A DNA stretch of 50,931 bases. Origin: Limnohabitans sp. (lineage in GTDB: Bacteria > Pseudomonadota > Gammaproteobacteria > Burkholderiales > Burkholderiaceae_C). Of the stretch, positions 28,305 through 36,168 are shown piece after piece. Made by a program: the position numbers and the translations under genes. Location of the stretch: contig JAJTDK010000021.1 of the NCBI GenBank assembly GCA_021300495.1, forward strand, positions 1 through 50,931. Direction: 5' to 3'. The number at the start of each line of letters is the position of its first letter. Position 1 is the first letter of the stretch. Below the pieces are notes generated by a model. That model had not been told where the DNA came from. It did no database searches and saw only the letters and a list, made by a program, of their open reading frames with translations.

Positions 28305-28333
28305 ATTTTGGGTCGATCAGGCTATTTTTCAAG
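28305..28333 (-). promoter_or_regulatory. sigma-32 (heat-shock) promoter of clpB
   Basis: On the minus strand CTTGAAA (28333-28327) is followed after 14 bases by CCCAAAAT (28312-28305). This fits the RpoH consensus CTTGAAA-N11-15-CCCCATNT closely. The predicted start falls about 10-15 bases before the Shine-Dalgarno, and clpB is a classic member of this regulon. Confidence 0.8.
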
Positions 28334-28384
28334 TGCCCGCTGCAATTCAGCCTGGCAAGCCATCTATGGCCCTAAAATGGCCAC

Positions 28385-28936
28385 ATGAACATTCACCAGA
28401 TGTCGGTCCAATATGACGAACGTCAAGATCGCTTGGCGCTCAGGGTCAGCAACCAAGACAACCAAGAATTCAGGCTGTGGCTTACGCGGGCCATGACGCT
28501 TCGCTTGTTACCGCATTTACAAGCCTCGGTGGTTCAATTAGAAGCCCGCGACCCTCAAGTCATGGCCACAGACACCACCGCCCAACAAATGCTGGCTGAA
28601 TTAAAGCGTGAGAATTTTCTGGCGCAAGCCGACTTCTCTACCCCCTTTGTTTCAGAAAATCTCAACTTGCCTCTTGGCGAAACACCCATGCTGGTCACCG
28701 ATGTGCAACTCAATTTGCACAACAGCGGCGGCCTGAATTTGTTGTTTCAAGATAAAAGTGGCGACAGCGCAAGTGGTGCATCTTGTGAATTCAATTTGCA
28801 AGCAGCTCTTTTGCATGGCTTGTTGCACCTTATTGAGCAGTCTCTCAAGAAAGCACAATGGCAGCAACCCGATTTCTCGCAACGCTCAGAACACGTTGAA
28901 TCGCCGCACTCAGAGCGCCCAAGCTACAGGCACTGA
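28385..28936 (+). CDS. conserved-looking protein of unknown function
   Basis: I do not recognise the family. The 183-residue product has no signal peptide or membrane segment. It begins MNIHQMSVQYDERQDRLALRVSN, which looks like the edge of a beta sheet, has an amphipathic helix (LWLTRAMTLRLLPHLQASV), a beta-rich middle with LNLHNSGGLNLLFQ and a helix LLHGLLHLIEQSLKKAQW, then a polar tail. It is divergent from clpB with the sigma-32 promoter between, and convergent with moaE. Codon use and the lack of a better frame support a real gene. Confidence 0.7.
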   Translation: MNIHQMSVQYDERQDRLALRVSNQDNQEFRLWLTRAMTLRLLPHLQASVVQLEARDPQVMATDTTAQQMLAELKRENFLAQADFSTPFVSENLNLPLGETPMLVTDVQLNLHNSGGLNLLFQDKSGDSASGASCEFNLQAALLHGLLHLIEQSLKKAQWQQPDFSQRSEHVESPHSERPSYRH

Positions 28937-28950
28937 CCCACACGCAAATC

Positions 28951-29442
28951 TCAGCCCACGTTGCTTGATTGAATGCCCCAACGAGCCAGTGCAGCGTCAT
29001 CAGTCACTCTTGCATCGACCCACTTAGCGCCCTCAGGCGTGGCTTCCTTTTTCCAAAAAGGTGCCTGCGTTTTCAGGTAGTCCATGAGGAATTCACAGGC
29101 CTTGAAACTCTCTCCGCGGTGCGCAGAAGAGACTGCCACCAAGACAATTTGATCCGCAGGTTTTAATTCACCCACACGGTGAATGACATGGGCTTGGTAG
29201 AAGTCAAATCGGTGATGGGCTTCGTCAATCATGGCCTCAATGGCCTTTTCGGTCATGCCAGGGTAGTGCTCTAGCGCCATCGAGACTATTTGATCAGCCG
29301 CATTGCCCGACAGCATGCGGGTGTCGCGCACAGTGCCCACAAAACTGCAGATAGCCCCCACCCTTAAATCACCTGCCCGAAGCTGATCCAATACTTGAGA
29401 CACATTGAAGTCTTCGGTTTGAATGACAACGCGAGCGTTCAC
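28951..29442 (-). CDS. moaE: molybdopterin synthase catalytic subunit MoaE
   Basis: MoaE transfers sulphur from the MoaD thiocarboxylate to cyclic pyranopterin monophosphate. The 163-residue protein has the conserved AICSFVGTVRD, the loop HRVGELKPADQIVLVAVSSAHR and PFWKKEATPEGAKWV with the catalytic Lys residues. The start is GTG 29442, three bases after the moaD stop. Confidence 0.95.
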   Translation of the reverse strand: MNARVVIQTEDFNVSQVLDQLRAGDLRVGAICSFVGTVRDTRMLSGNAADQIVSMALEHYPGMTEKAIEAMIDEAHHRFDFYQAHVIHRVGELKPADQIVLVAVSSAHRGESFKACEFLMDYLKTQAPFWKKEATPEGAKWVDARVTDDAALARWGIQSSNVG

Positions 29443-29445
29443 GTT

Positions 29446-29694
29446 TCATCCTCCAGTGACAGGTGGAAAAAATGCCAACTCGGCGTTTTCTTGAAGCTGT
29501 GCGTCTTCATTGACCATGACCTGATTCAAGGCCAAGCGAACAGAACGCTCACGGCCCAAACAAGCGTAGGCCCCACCTCGATTCAGCAATTCATCGCGCA
29601 CTTGGCCCGCGTTGAGTGCTGTGGTGTGGAGTTCTTCTTGCGAATGGCCAATGGCCTCGCGCAATGAAGCAAAGAAACGCAAAGTGATCTTCAT
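29446..29694 (-). CDS. moaD: molybdopterin synthase sulphur-carrier subunit MoaD
   Basis: MoaD is a ubiquitin-like protein whose C-terminal Gly-Gly is converted to a thiocarboxylate. The 82-residue product ends FFPPVTGG, as required. ATG 29694 overlaps the moeA stop as ATGA, which favours it over the GTG at 29703. moaE follows at once. Confidence 0.95.
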   Translation of the reverse strand: MKITLRFFASLREAIGHSQEELHTTALNAGQVRDELLNRGGAYACLGRERSVRLALNQVMVNEDAQLQENAELAFFPPVTGG

Positions 29695-30971
29695 TGAAGC
29701 CACTCAGAGAAAGGATAGAAATGAACCAAGTCACCCGAGTGAATGGCGTTGGAACCTGGATTGTCAACCACCCCATCGCCCCAGACCACCGAGGTGAGAA
29801 CGCCTGAGCTTTGATTGGGAAACAAGTCTAAGCCACCCTGTGAATTTCGTTTCACTCGCAAAAACTCTCTGCGTTTGTCAGGCTTGGGCATGTCAAAGTT
29901 AGCCTTCAACCGAAGGGGCTCAGTATGCACTTTGCGAACACCCTGAAGGGCCAATAAAAATGGTCTGACCAAAAGTTGAAACGTGACAAAGCTTGAAACA
30001 GGGTTACCAGGCAAGCCCATGAAAAAAGCCGAGTGATCGGAAGCCTGTGATTGGAGAAAACCAAATGCAAAAGGCTTACCTGGCTTCATTGAAATTTGCC
30101 ACAAATTCAAGCCGCCCAAGGCCTCCACCGCAGGCTTGACATGATCTTCTTCTCCCACTGAAACCCCGCCGCTGGTTAACACCAAATCGTGGTGCGAAGC
30201 AGCATCACGCAAGACCTTCAAAGTCGCTTCAAACTTGTCGGGCACGATGCCCAAGTCTGTCACTTCACACCCCAAACGAACCAGCAAGGCTCGCAAGAAA
30301 AACCGGTTGGAATTGTAAATAGCACCGGGCCGCATGTTCTCGGGCGCAACATCGCCGGGCATGACCAATTCATCGCCTGTAGAAAATAAAGCCACGCGAG
30401 GTTTTCGAGTGACTTCCAGTTGGGCCAACCCAATGCTGGCGGCTAAACCCAAACCTGCAGGATCTAGTCGCGTGCCTTTGGGCAAAACCACGGCACCTTG
30501 AGACACATCTTCACCACTGCGGCGAATCCATTGCCCTATACCAGGTACCGTATTGACCAAAATGACGGGTTCGCCTGCCGCTGCATTTTCATTGGAGGTC
30601 ACTTGCGTATCCTCTTGCATGACCACCGCGTTGGCGCCCGGTGGAATGGGTGCACCTGTGAAAATGCGAGCGGCTTCACCCTGTTTCAAAGCATGACCGT
30701 GCTGTCCCGCTGGAATGCGTTGCGTGACTTTTAAGCTTGCGCCCGAGTGTGTGACGTCTTCAACCCGCACTGCGTAGCCATCCATCGAAGAATTGTCTTG
30801 CGGTGGCACTTGCAAACCAGACACCAAGTCATGTGACAACACGCGGCCATCCGCTTCGAATGTTTTGACCCATTCAGTTTGCGTCAAGACAGAAACCTCT
30901 TTCAGGACCGCGCTCAAAGCTTCGTCCAAAGACATTAAGGGAGGACGCTTGGAGGCCTTGTCGTCGGTCAT
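29691..30971 (-). CDS. moeA: molybdopterin molybdenumtransferase MoeA
   Basis: MoeA inserts molybdate into adenylylated molybdopterin. The 426-residue protein has the expected blocks: DNSSMDGYAVR, IFTGAPIPPGANAVVMQED, LFSTGDELV, the GGVSVGEED motif and MGLPGNPVSSFVTF. ATG 30971 lies 4 bases after the thrC stop; a longer frame to 31067 would overlap thrC. The 3' end overlaps moaD. Placing it behind thrC couples it to the threonine genes. Confidence 0.95.
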   Translation of the reverse strand: MTDDKASKRPPLMSLDEALSAVLKEVSVLTQTEWVKTFEADGRVLSHDLVSGLQVPPQDNSSMDGYAVRVEDVTHSGASLKVTQRIPAGQHGHALKQGEAARIFTGAPIPPGANAVVMQEDTQVTSNENAAAGEPVILVNTVPGIGQWIRRSGEDVSQGAVVLPKGTRLDPAGLGLAASIGLAQLEVTRKPRVALFSTGDELVMPGDVAPENMRPGAIYNSNRFFLRALLVRLGCEVTDLGIVPDKFEATLKVLRDAASHHDLVLTSGGVSVGEEDHVKPAVEALGGLNLWQISMKPGKPFAFGFLQSQASDHSAFFMGLPGNPVSSFVTFQLLVRPFLLALQGVRKVHTEPLRLKANFDMPKPDKRREFLRVKRNSQGGLDLFPNQSSGVLTSVVWGDGVVDNPGSNAIHSGDLVHFYPFSEWLQ

Positions 30972-30975
30972 ACGT

Positions 30976-32421
30976 TCAGTCGCAATGTTTTGCAATGTAG
31001 GCTTTGACAGCATCAACCGATTTGGGCATGACCAACACGCGCTTAGGCAAAGATTCAATGCCTTCAAATTTTGCGGGGCGATCGGGTTCGCGGCCTAAAG
31101 CCTCTACCAGGGTGGCGGCAAACTTGATGGGCAATGCTGTTTCTAGCACCAACATGGGAACATTGGGTTTCGCCAAAGGCACGGCCACCTTCAATCCGTC
31201 AGCAGTGTGTGTGTCAACCATGATGTGGTTGTCAGCATAAATAGTTTGAATGGTTTGAAGCCGATCAGCATGGGTGCTCTTGCCACTCAGAAAGCCAAAT
31301 TGTGTTTTGGCTTGTACAAACAGGGGGTCTTGGCCTAAATCAAATTGGCCTGTTTGGTTCAATTGATCGTGGAAAAGATTTTTGACACGTGCTGCATCGC
31401 GATTGAGCAAGTCAAACACAAAGCGTTCAAAGTTGCTGGCCTTGGAGATGTCCATGGAGGGGCTGGATGTCTCATGGGTATCGGCAGAGCCACGCACACG
31501 GTAGACACCCGTTCTAAAGAACTCATCGAGGACATCGTTTTCGTTGGTGGCCACAATGAGATGCTCAATGGGCAAGCCCATCATGCGGGCCACGTGACCA
31601 GCGCAGACATTGCCAAAATTTCCACTTGGCACACTGAAGCTGACTTTTTGATTGTCATTTTGCGTGGCTTGAAAATAGCCTGCAAAGTAATAGACCACCT
31701 GAGCCAACAAGCGCGCCCAGTTGATGGAGTTGACAGTGCCAATTTTGTACTTGCGCTTGAACGCCAAATCATTGCTCACGGCCTTGACAATGTCTTGGCA
31801 ATCATCGAACACGCCTTGGATGGCAATGTTGTGAATGTTGGCATCGAGCAAGCTGAACATCTGCGCTTGCTGAAATGGGCTCATGCGACCCTCAGGGCTG
31901 GTCATGAAGACTCGGACCCCTTTCTTGCCGCGCATGGCGTACTCGGCGGCGCTACCTGTGTCACCCGAAGTAGCGCCGAAGATATTGAGCTCTGCATTGC
32001 GCCGATTGAGTTCGTACTCAAACAAGTTACCAAGCAACTGCATGGCCATGTCTTTGAAGGCCAATGTCGGGCCGTTAGAAAGAGCCTCCAAATAGACAAC
32101 AGCACCAAGTGCAGCTTTGGTTTTGAGCGCCTTGATGGGCACAATTTCAGGCGTCCCAAAACTGGCTTCGGTGTACGTTTTTTGACACAAAGCGCGCAAA
32201 TCGTTGGCAGGTATGTCATCAATGTACAAAGACAACACTTCGAAGGCCAGTGCGGCATAGCCCTGCGTGCTGAGTACCTGACGCAAACGCGCCAACTCTG
32301 CTGCCGATATTTGCGGGTAGGCCTCAGGCAGGTACAAACCACCATCAGGCGCCAAGCCTTCTAGCAAAATTTCACAAAACCTTTTTCGATCTGCATGACC
32401 GCGGGTTGACAAATAACGCAT
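30976..32421 (-). CDS. thrC: threonine synthase
   Basis: ThrC turns O-phosphohomoserine into threonine with PLP. The 481-residue product is the longer bacterial form. It starts MRYLSTRGHADRKRF and has the PLP Lys in PTLAFKDMAMQLLG and the phosphate loop FGATSGDTGSAAEYAM. Its ATG shares a base with the hom stop (TGATG), so translation is probably coupled. Confidence 0.97.
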   Translation of the reverse strand: MRYLSTRGHADRKRFCEILLEGLAPDGGLYLPEAYPQISAAELARLRQVLSTQGYAALAFEVLSLYIDDIPANDLRALCQKTYTEASFGTPEIVPIKALKTKAALGAVVYLEALSNGPTLAFKDMAMQLLGNLFEYELNRRNAELNIFGATSGDTGSAAEYAMRGKKGVRVFMTSPEGRMSPFQQAQMFSLLDANIHNIAIQGVFDDCQDIVKAVSNDLAFKRKYKIGTVNSINWARLLAQVVYYFAGYFQATQNDNQKVSFSVPSGNFGNVCAGHVARMMGLPIEHLIVATNENDVLDEFFRTGVYRVRGSADTHETSSPSMDISKASNFERFVFDLLNRDAARVKNLFHDQLNQTGQFDLGQDPLFVQAKTQFGFLSGKSTHADRLQTIQTIYADNHIMVDTHTADGLKVAVPLAKPNVPMLVLETALPIKFAATLVEALGREPDRPAKFEGIESLPKRVLVMPKSVDAVKAYIAKHCD

Positions 32422-33743
32422 CAGTTCAATTCTTCCTTGCGAATTTTTGTAATGGGTGCCATCACGGTTGGCAATGCTTGCATTTGCGCCAACACTTCGT
32501 TCATCTTGCCTTCAACGGTGTCGTGTGTCAGGATAATCACGTCGGTTTGATTTTCGCCCGCTTGACTCACTTGGTCTGCCTCACGCTGCAGCACGGCATC
32601 GATGCTGATGTTGGCGTCAGCCAACAGACTTGTGAGCTTGGCCAGCACACCCGCTTCGTCGGCTACTCGCAAGCGCAAGTAATAACTGGTAATCACATCA
32701 GACATGGGCAAAATCTGCAAGTTGCTCATGGCATTGGGTTGGAAGGCCAAATGCGGCACACGGTTCAATGGATCGGCCGTGTGCAGGCGCGTGATATCGA
32801 CCAAGTCGGCAATGACCGCACTGGCAGTGGGTTCAGAGCCGGCACCTTTGCCGTAATAAAGCGTGGTGCCAACTGCATCGCCTTGCACCATCACGGCATT
32901 CATTGCGCCTTCCACATTGGCAATGAGGCGTTGTGTTGGCACCAGGCTTGGGTGAACACGCAACTCAATACCTGCTTCGGTGCGCTTGGTGATGCCTAGC
33001 AACTTGATGCGATAACCCAACTGCTCTGCGTACTTGATGTCAGCCGCTCCCAGCTTGGTAATGCCTTCAATGTAAGCCTGGTCAAACTGAACAGGAATGC
33101 CGAAGGCCAATGCGCTCATGAGGGTGACTTTGTGAGCAGCGTCAACACCTTCAATGTCAAAAGTGGGGTCGGTCTCGGCATACCCCAATCGCTGTGCTTC
33201 TTGAAGGACCACATCAAAGTCCAAACCTTTTTCGCGCATTTCGGAAAGAATAAAATTGGTCGTGCCATTGATGATGCCAGCCACCCATTGAATTCTGTTG
33301 GCAGTTAAGCCTTCACGCAACGCTTTGATGATGGGAATGCCACCCGCGACGGCGGCTTCAAATGCCACCATGACGCCCTTGGCGCGAGCGGCTTCAAAAA
33401 TTTCGGTGCCGTGAACTGCCAACAAAGCTTTGTTGGCAGTGACCACATGCTTGCCGGCGGCAATGGCTTCAAGCACCAGCGCTTTGGCAATGCCGTAGCC
33501 GCCAATGAGTTCCACCACAATGTCGATATCGGGATTGGCAATGATTTGGCGCGCATCACTGACCACTTTGACATGGGGGGCGCACAAGGCTTGGGCTTTG
33601 GCGACATCCAAATCGGCCACCATGCTAATTTCAATGCCACGTCCAGCACGGCGTTTGATTTCTTCTTGATTGCGCTGCAACACATTGAAAGTGCCACTGC
33701 CTACGGTGCCCATGCCTAACAGGCCAACTTGTATCGGTTTCAT
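32421..33743 (-). CDS. hom: homoserine dehydrogenase
   Basis: Hom reduces aspartate semialdehyde to homoserine. The 440-residue protein has the N-terminal NAD(P) site VGLLGMGTVGSGTF, the catalytic region GGIPIIKALREGLTANRI and GYAETDPTFDIEG, and a C-terminal ACT domain (residues about 350-440) for threonine feedback. There is no fused aspartokinase. Its ATG overlaps the alaA stop by four bases. Confidence 0.97.
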   Translation of the reverse strand: MKPIQVGLLGMGTVGSGTFNVLQRNQEEIKRRAGRGIEISMVADLDVAKAQALCAPHVKVVSDARQIIANPDIDIVVELIGGYGIAKALVLEAIAAGKHVVTANKALLAVHGTEIFEAARAKGVMVAFEAAVAGGIPIIKALREGLTANRIQWVAGIINGTTNFILSEMREKGLDFDVVLQEAQRLGYAETDPTFDIEGVDAAHKVTLMSALAFGIPVQFDQAYIEGITKLGAADIKYAEQLGYRIKLLGITKRTEAGIELRVHPSLVPTQRLIANVEGAMNAVMVQGDAVGTTLYYGKGAGSEPTASAVIADLVDITRLHTADPLNRVPHLAFQPNAMSNLQILPMSDVITSYYLRLRVADEAGVLAKLTSLLADANISIDAVLQREADQVSQAGENQTDVIILTHDTVEGKMNEVLAQMQALPTVMAPITKIRKEELN

Positions 33744-34987
33744 TGTTTACTCGCTTGAACGGCTGTACCAAAACGCTGACGCGCTTTTTCTAAAAACTTG
33801 GCCATGCGTTCAATGGCCTCACGCAAATCGTCCAAATGGGGCAAAAACACAATTCGGAAATGATCGGGCGCCGACCAATTAAAGCCCGTACCCTGGACCA
33901 ACATGACTTTGGTTTCTTGTAAGACTTCAAGAAAGAACTGCTGGTCGTCCTTGATGGGGTAAATTTGGGGGTCTAGCTTTGGAAACATGTACAGCGCAGC
34001 TTTGGGTTTGACGCAAGACACACCAGGAATGGCGTTGATGAGTTCGTAGGCCAAGTCGCGCTGCTTGCGCAAACGCCCTCCTTCGTTGACCAACTCATTG
34101 ATGCTTTGATGCCCCCCCAACGCGGTTTGAATAGCCCACTGACCCGGCACATTGGCGCAAAGGCGCATGTTGGACAACATGTTCAAACCTTCAATGTAGT
34201 CTTGTGCAGGTCGCTTGTCGCCAGTGACAATCATCCAGCCCGCCCGGTACCCGCATGAGCGATAACTCTTGGACAAAGAGTTGAAGGTCAGCGTCAAAAC
34301 ATCTTGGCTCAAACTGGCAATGGGGGTGTGCTTTAGATCATCGTACAAAACTTTGTCGTAGACCTCATCGGCAAAAATCACCAAGCCGTGGTTTCTGGCG
34401 ATTTCCACAATGCCATTCAGAATCTCATCAGAGTACAAAGCGCCCGTGGGATTGTTGGGATTAATGACCACAATGCCCTTGGTCTTTGGCGTGATTTTGG
34501 CGCGAATGTCGTCCAAATTGGGCGTCCATCCTTTGTCTTCATCGCATACATAGTGCACAGGCGTTCCGCCCGACAAACTGGCCGCAGCTGTCCACAACGG
34601 ATAGTCGGGTGCTGGCAACAAAAGTTCGTCTCCGTTGTCAAGCAAGGCGTTGGTGGCCATCACGATCAATTCGCTGGCGCCATTGCCCAAATAGATGTCA
34701 TCAAGCGTCACGCCCTTGATGCCCTGCTTTTGGGTCTCGTGCATGACAGCCTTGCGGGCACCAAAAATACCTTTGCTGTCTGAATAACCTGCAGAATTGG
34801 GCAGGTTTCGAATCATGTCTTGTTGAATTTCCTCAGGCGCATCGAAACCAAACACGGCTAAATTGCCAATGTTGAGTTTGATGATTTTGTGGCCCTCTTC
34901 CTCCATTTGTCTGGCGTGGTCCATGATGGGTCCGCGAATGTCATAACAAACGTTGGCAAGTTTGGCTGATTTTTGGATAGTTTTCAA
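33740..34987 (-). CDS. alaA: glutamate-pyruvate aminotransferase AlaA
   Basis: This class I PLP aminotransferase matches the AlaA/YfbQ pattern along its 415 residues: SAKLANVCYDIRGPI at the start, NIGNLAVFGFDAPEEI, GNGASELIVMATNALL, PAPDYPLWTAA, INPNNPTGA and the PLP lysine in SLSKSYR. AlaA makes alanine from pyruvate and glutamate. It heads the alaA-hom-thrC-moeA-moaD-moaE unit. In annotation pipelines such genes are sometimes called alaC; the N-terminal motif speaks for AlaA. Confidence 0.92.
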   Translation of the reverse strand: MKTIQKSAKLANVCYDIRGPIMDHARQMEEEGHKIIKLNIGNLAVFGFDAPEEIQQDMIRNLPNSAGYSDSKGIFGARKAVMHETQKQGIKGVTLDDIYLGNGASELIVMATNALLDNGDELLLPAPDYPLWTAAASLSGGTPVHYVCDEDKGWTPNLDDIRAKITPKTKGIVVINPNNPTGALYSDEILNGIVEIARNHGLVIFADEVYDKVLYDDLKHTPIASLSQDVLTLTFNSLSKSYRSCGYRAGWMIVTGDKRPAQDYIEGLNMLSNMRLCANVPGQWAIQTALGGHQSINELVNEGGRLRKQRDLAYELINAIPGVSCVKPKAALYMFPKLDPQIYPIKDDQQFFLEVLQETKVMLVQGTGFNWSAPDHFRIVFLPHLDDLREAIERMAKFLEKARQRFGTAVQASKQ

Positions 34988-35067
34988 AATCCCTCCGAGG
35001 GGTGTTGTCGCTTGGGAAAACCTATAATTTGACCACAGAACTGGCCTTTTTTAAGAAACTCTCAAGC

Positions 35068-35445
35068 ATGAAACTTCATCCTGATGCCAGCAATGGCTTC
35101 TCCATCCAAAGCTACAGCGATGAAGGCGTGGTTGTGAACGGAAAAAGCCAGGTTGGTCCCTTGCTTTTGTGCTCGGTTCAAGGCCCCCAAAAATGGTCTG
35201 CCGAAAGCTTTGCATCTCTCACCCAGTTGTCATTCGACGAGATCCTGCCTTTCTCCCCAGAGTTGGTCTTATTTGGCAGTGGAAAGCGCATTCAATTTCC
35301 CGCACCCAAGTTGCTCCAAGGCCTCATTCAGCGAAGAATAGGGGTAGAAACCATGGACAACGGGGCGGCTTGTCGTACTTTCAATGTCTTGGCTGGGGAG
35401 GGTCGGCGTGTGGTTTTGGTCTTGATCCCTAGCACGGTCACTTAA
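35068..35445 (+). CDS. Mth938-like (DUF498) domain protein
   Basis: The 125-residue product starts MKLHPDASNGFSIQSYSDEG and has the conserved features of the Mth938/Xcc1710 family: ELVLFGSGKRIQFP, VETMDNGAACRTFNVLAGEGRRVV. Its function is not established. ATG 35068 gives the usual N-terminus; the open frame extends upstream to 35002 without homology. It is divergent from alaA, and a perfect TATAAT (35023-35028) upstream has no good -35. Confidence 0.85.
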   Translation: MKLHPDASNGFSIQSYSDEGVVVNGKSQVGPLLLCSVQGPQKWSAESFASLTQLSFDEILPFSPELVLFGSGKRIQFPAPKLLQGLIQRRIGVETMDNGAACRTFNVLAGEGRRVVLVLIPSTVT

Positions 35446-35572
35446 AAACTGTTTTGAGGACAACCAAGAAACTCACAGGCTTTCGGTTAAAATACGCGAT
35501 TGCCGCCGCAGTTTTACTCCTTTAGGGGTTCATTGGCCATGCGGTTCATTTCTGTCACGCGAGATTAGTTTT

Positions 35573-36049
35573 ATGGCGATCGTTGTTAACAAACCCCTCC
35601 CTGAATTTGAAGCAAACGCAACGGGCGGACTTAAGGTTTCAAACACATCTCACAACGGCAAAATCATGATTTTGTACTTCTATCCGAAGGACAACACGCC
35701 TGGTTGCACCACTGAGGCCATGCAATTCCGCGACAAATTCAAAGACTTTGCCAAGGCCGGCGCCACAGTTTTTGGTGTTTCTCGTGACAATATGAAGTCA
35801 CACGATGACTTTAAAACCAAACTTGAACTGCCCTTCGAATTGATTGCAGACACAGAAGAGAAAATGTGTCACATGTTTGGCGTCGTTAAAAACAAAATCA
35901 TGTACGGCAAAAAAGTCAAAGGCATCGAGCGCAGCACCTTCCTGATTGGCCCCGACGGCCTGGTCAAAGAAGAATGGCGTGGCCTCAAAGTGCCCGGACA
36001 CGTTGAAGACGTTTTAAAAGCCGTCAAAGCGCTCAAAAAAGCCGCATAA
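35573..36049 (+). CDS. bcp: Bcp/PrxQ-type peroxiredoxin
   Basis: The product reduces hydroperoxides with thioredoxin. In 158 residues it has the peroxidatic site YPKDNTPGC45TTEA and the downstream IERSTFLIGPDG. The resolving Cys that E. coli Bcp carries five residues later is Met50; the only other Cys is C99, which could resolve from another helix, or the enzyme may be 1-Cys. A terminator follows at 36096. Confidence 0.92.
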   Translation: MAIVVNKPLPEFEANATGGLKVSNTSHNGKIMILYFYPKDNTPGCTTEAMQFRDKFKDFAKAGATVFGVSRDNMKSHDDFKTKLELPFELIADTEEKMCHMFGVVKNKIMYGKKVKGIERSTFLIGPDGLVKEEWRGLKVPGHVEDVLKAVKALKKAA

Positions 36050-36095
36050 TGGCAACATGTCGCTGAAAAACAGCCCCATTTACTCTTACCCTAGC

Positions 36096-36126
36096 AAAGC
36101 CGCCTCGGCCTCAAGGCGGCTTTTTC
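36096..36126 (+). terminator. intrinsic terminator after bcp
   Basis: AAGCCGCCT (36097-36105) pairs with AGGCGGCTT (36114-36122) and runs into TTTTTC. It separates bcp from phoH2. Confidence 0.88.
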
Positions 36127-36168
36127 TTTGCGTCAACACTTTTCACATTTCTACTGAGGCCTTGATTT

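Noticed and set aside
31345-32364. A 339-codon open frame on the plus strand
   Set aside because: It is antisense to thrC in full, with no family motif and no ribosome binding site; it follows from the codon use of thrC.
35023-35028. Perfect TATAAT upstream of the Mth938-like gene
   Set aside because: No acceptable -35 at 15-19 bases; TTGTCG is only 12 bases away. Not called as a promoter.
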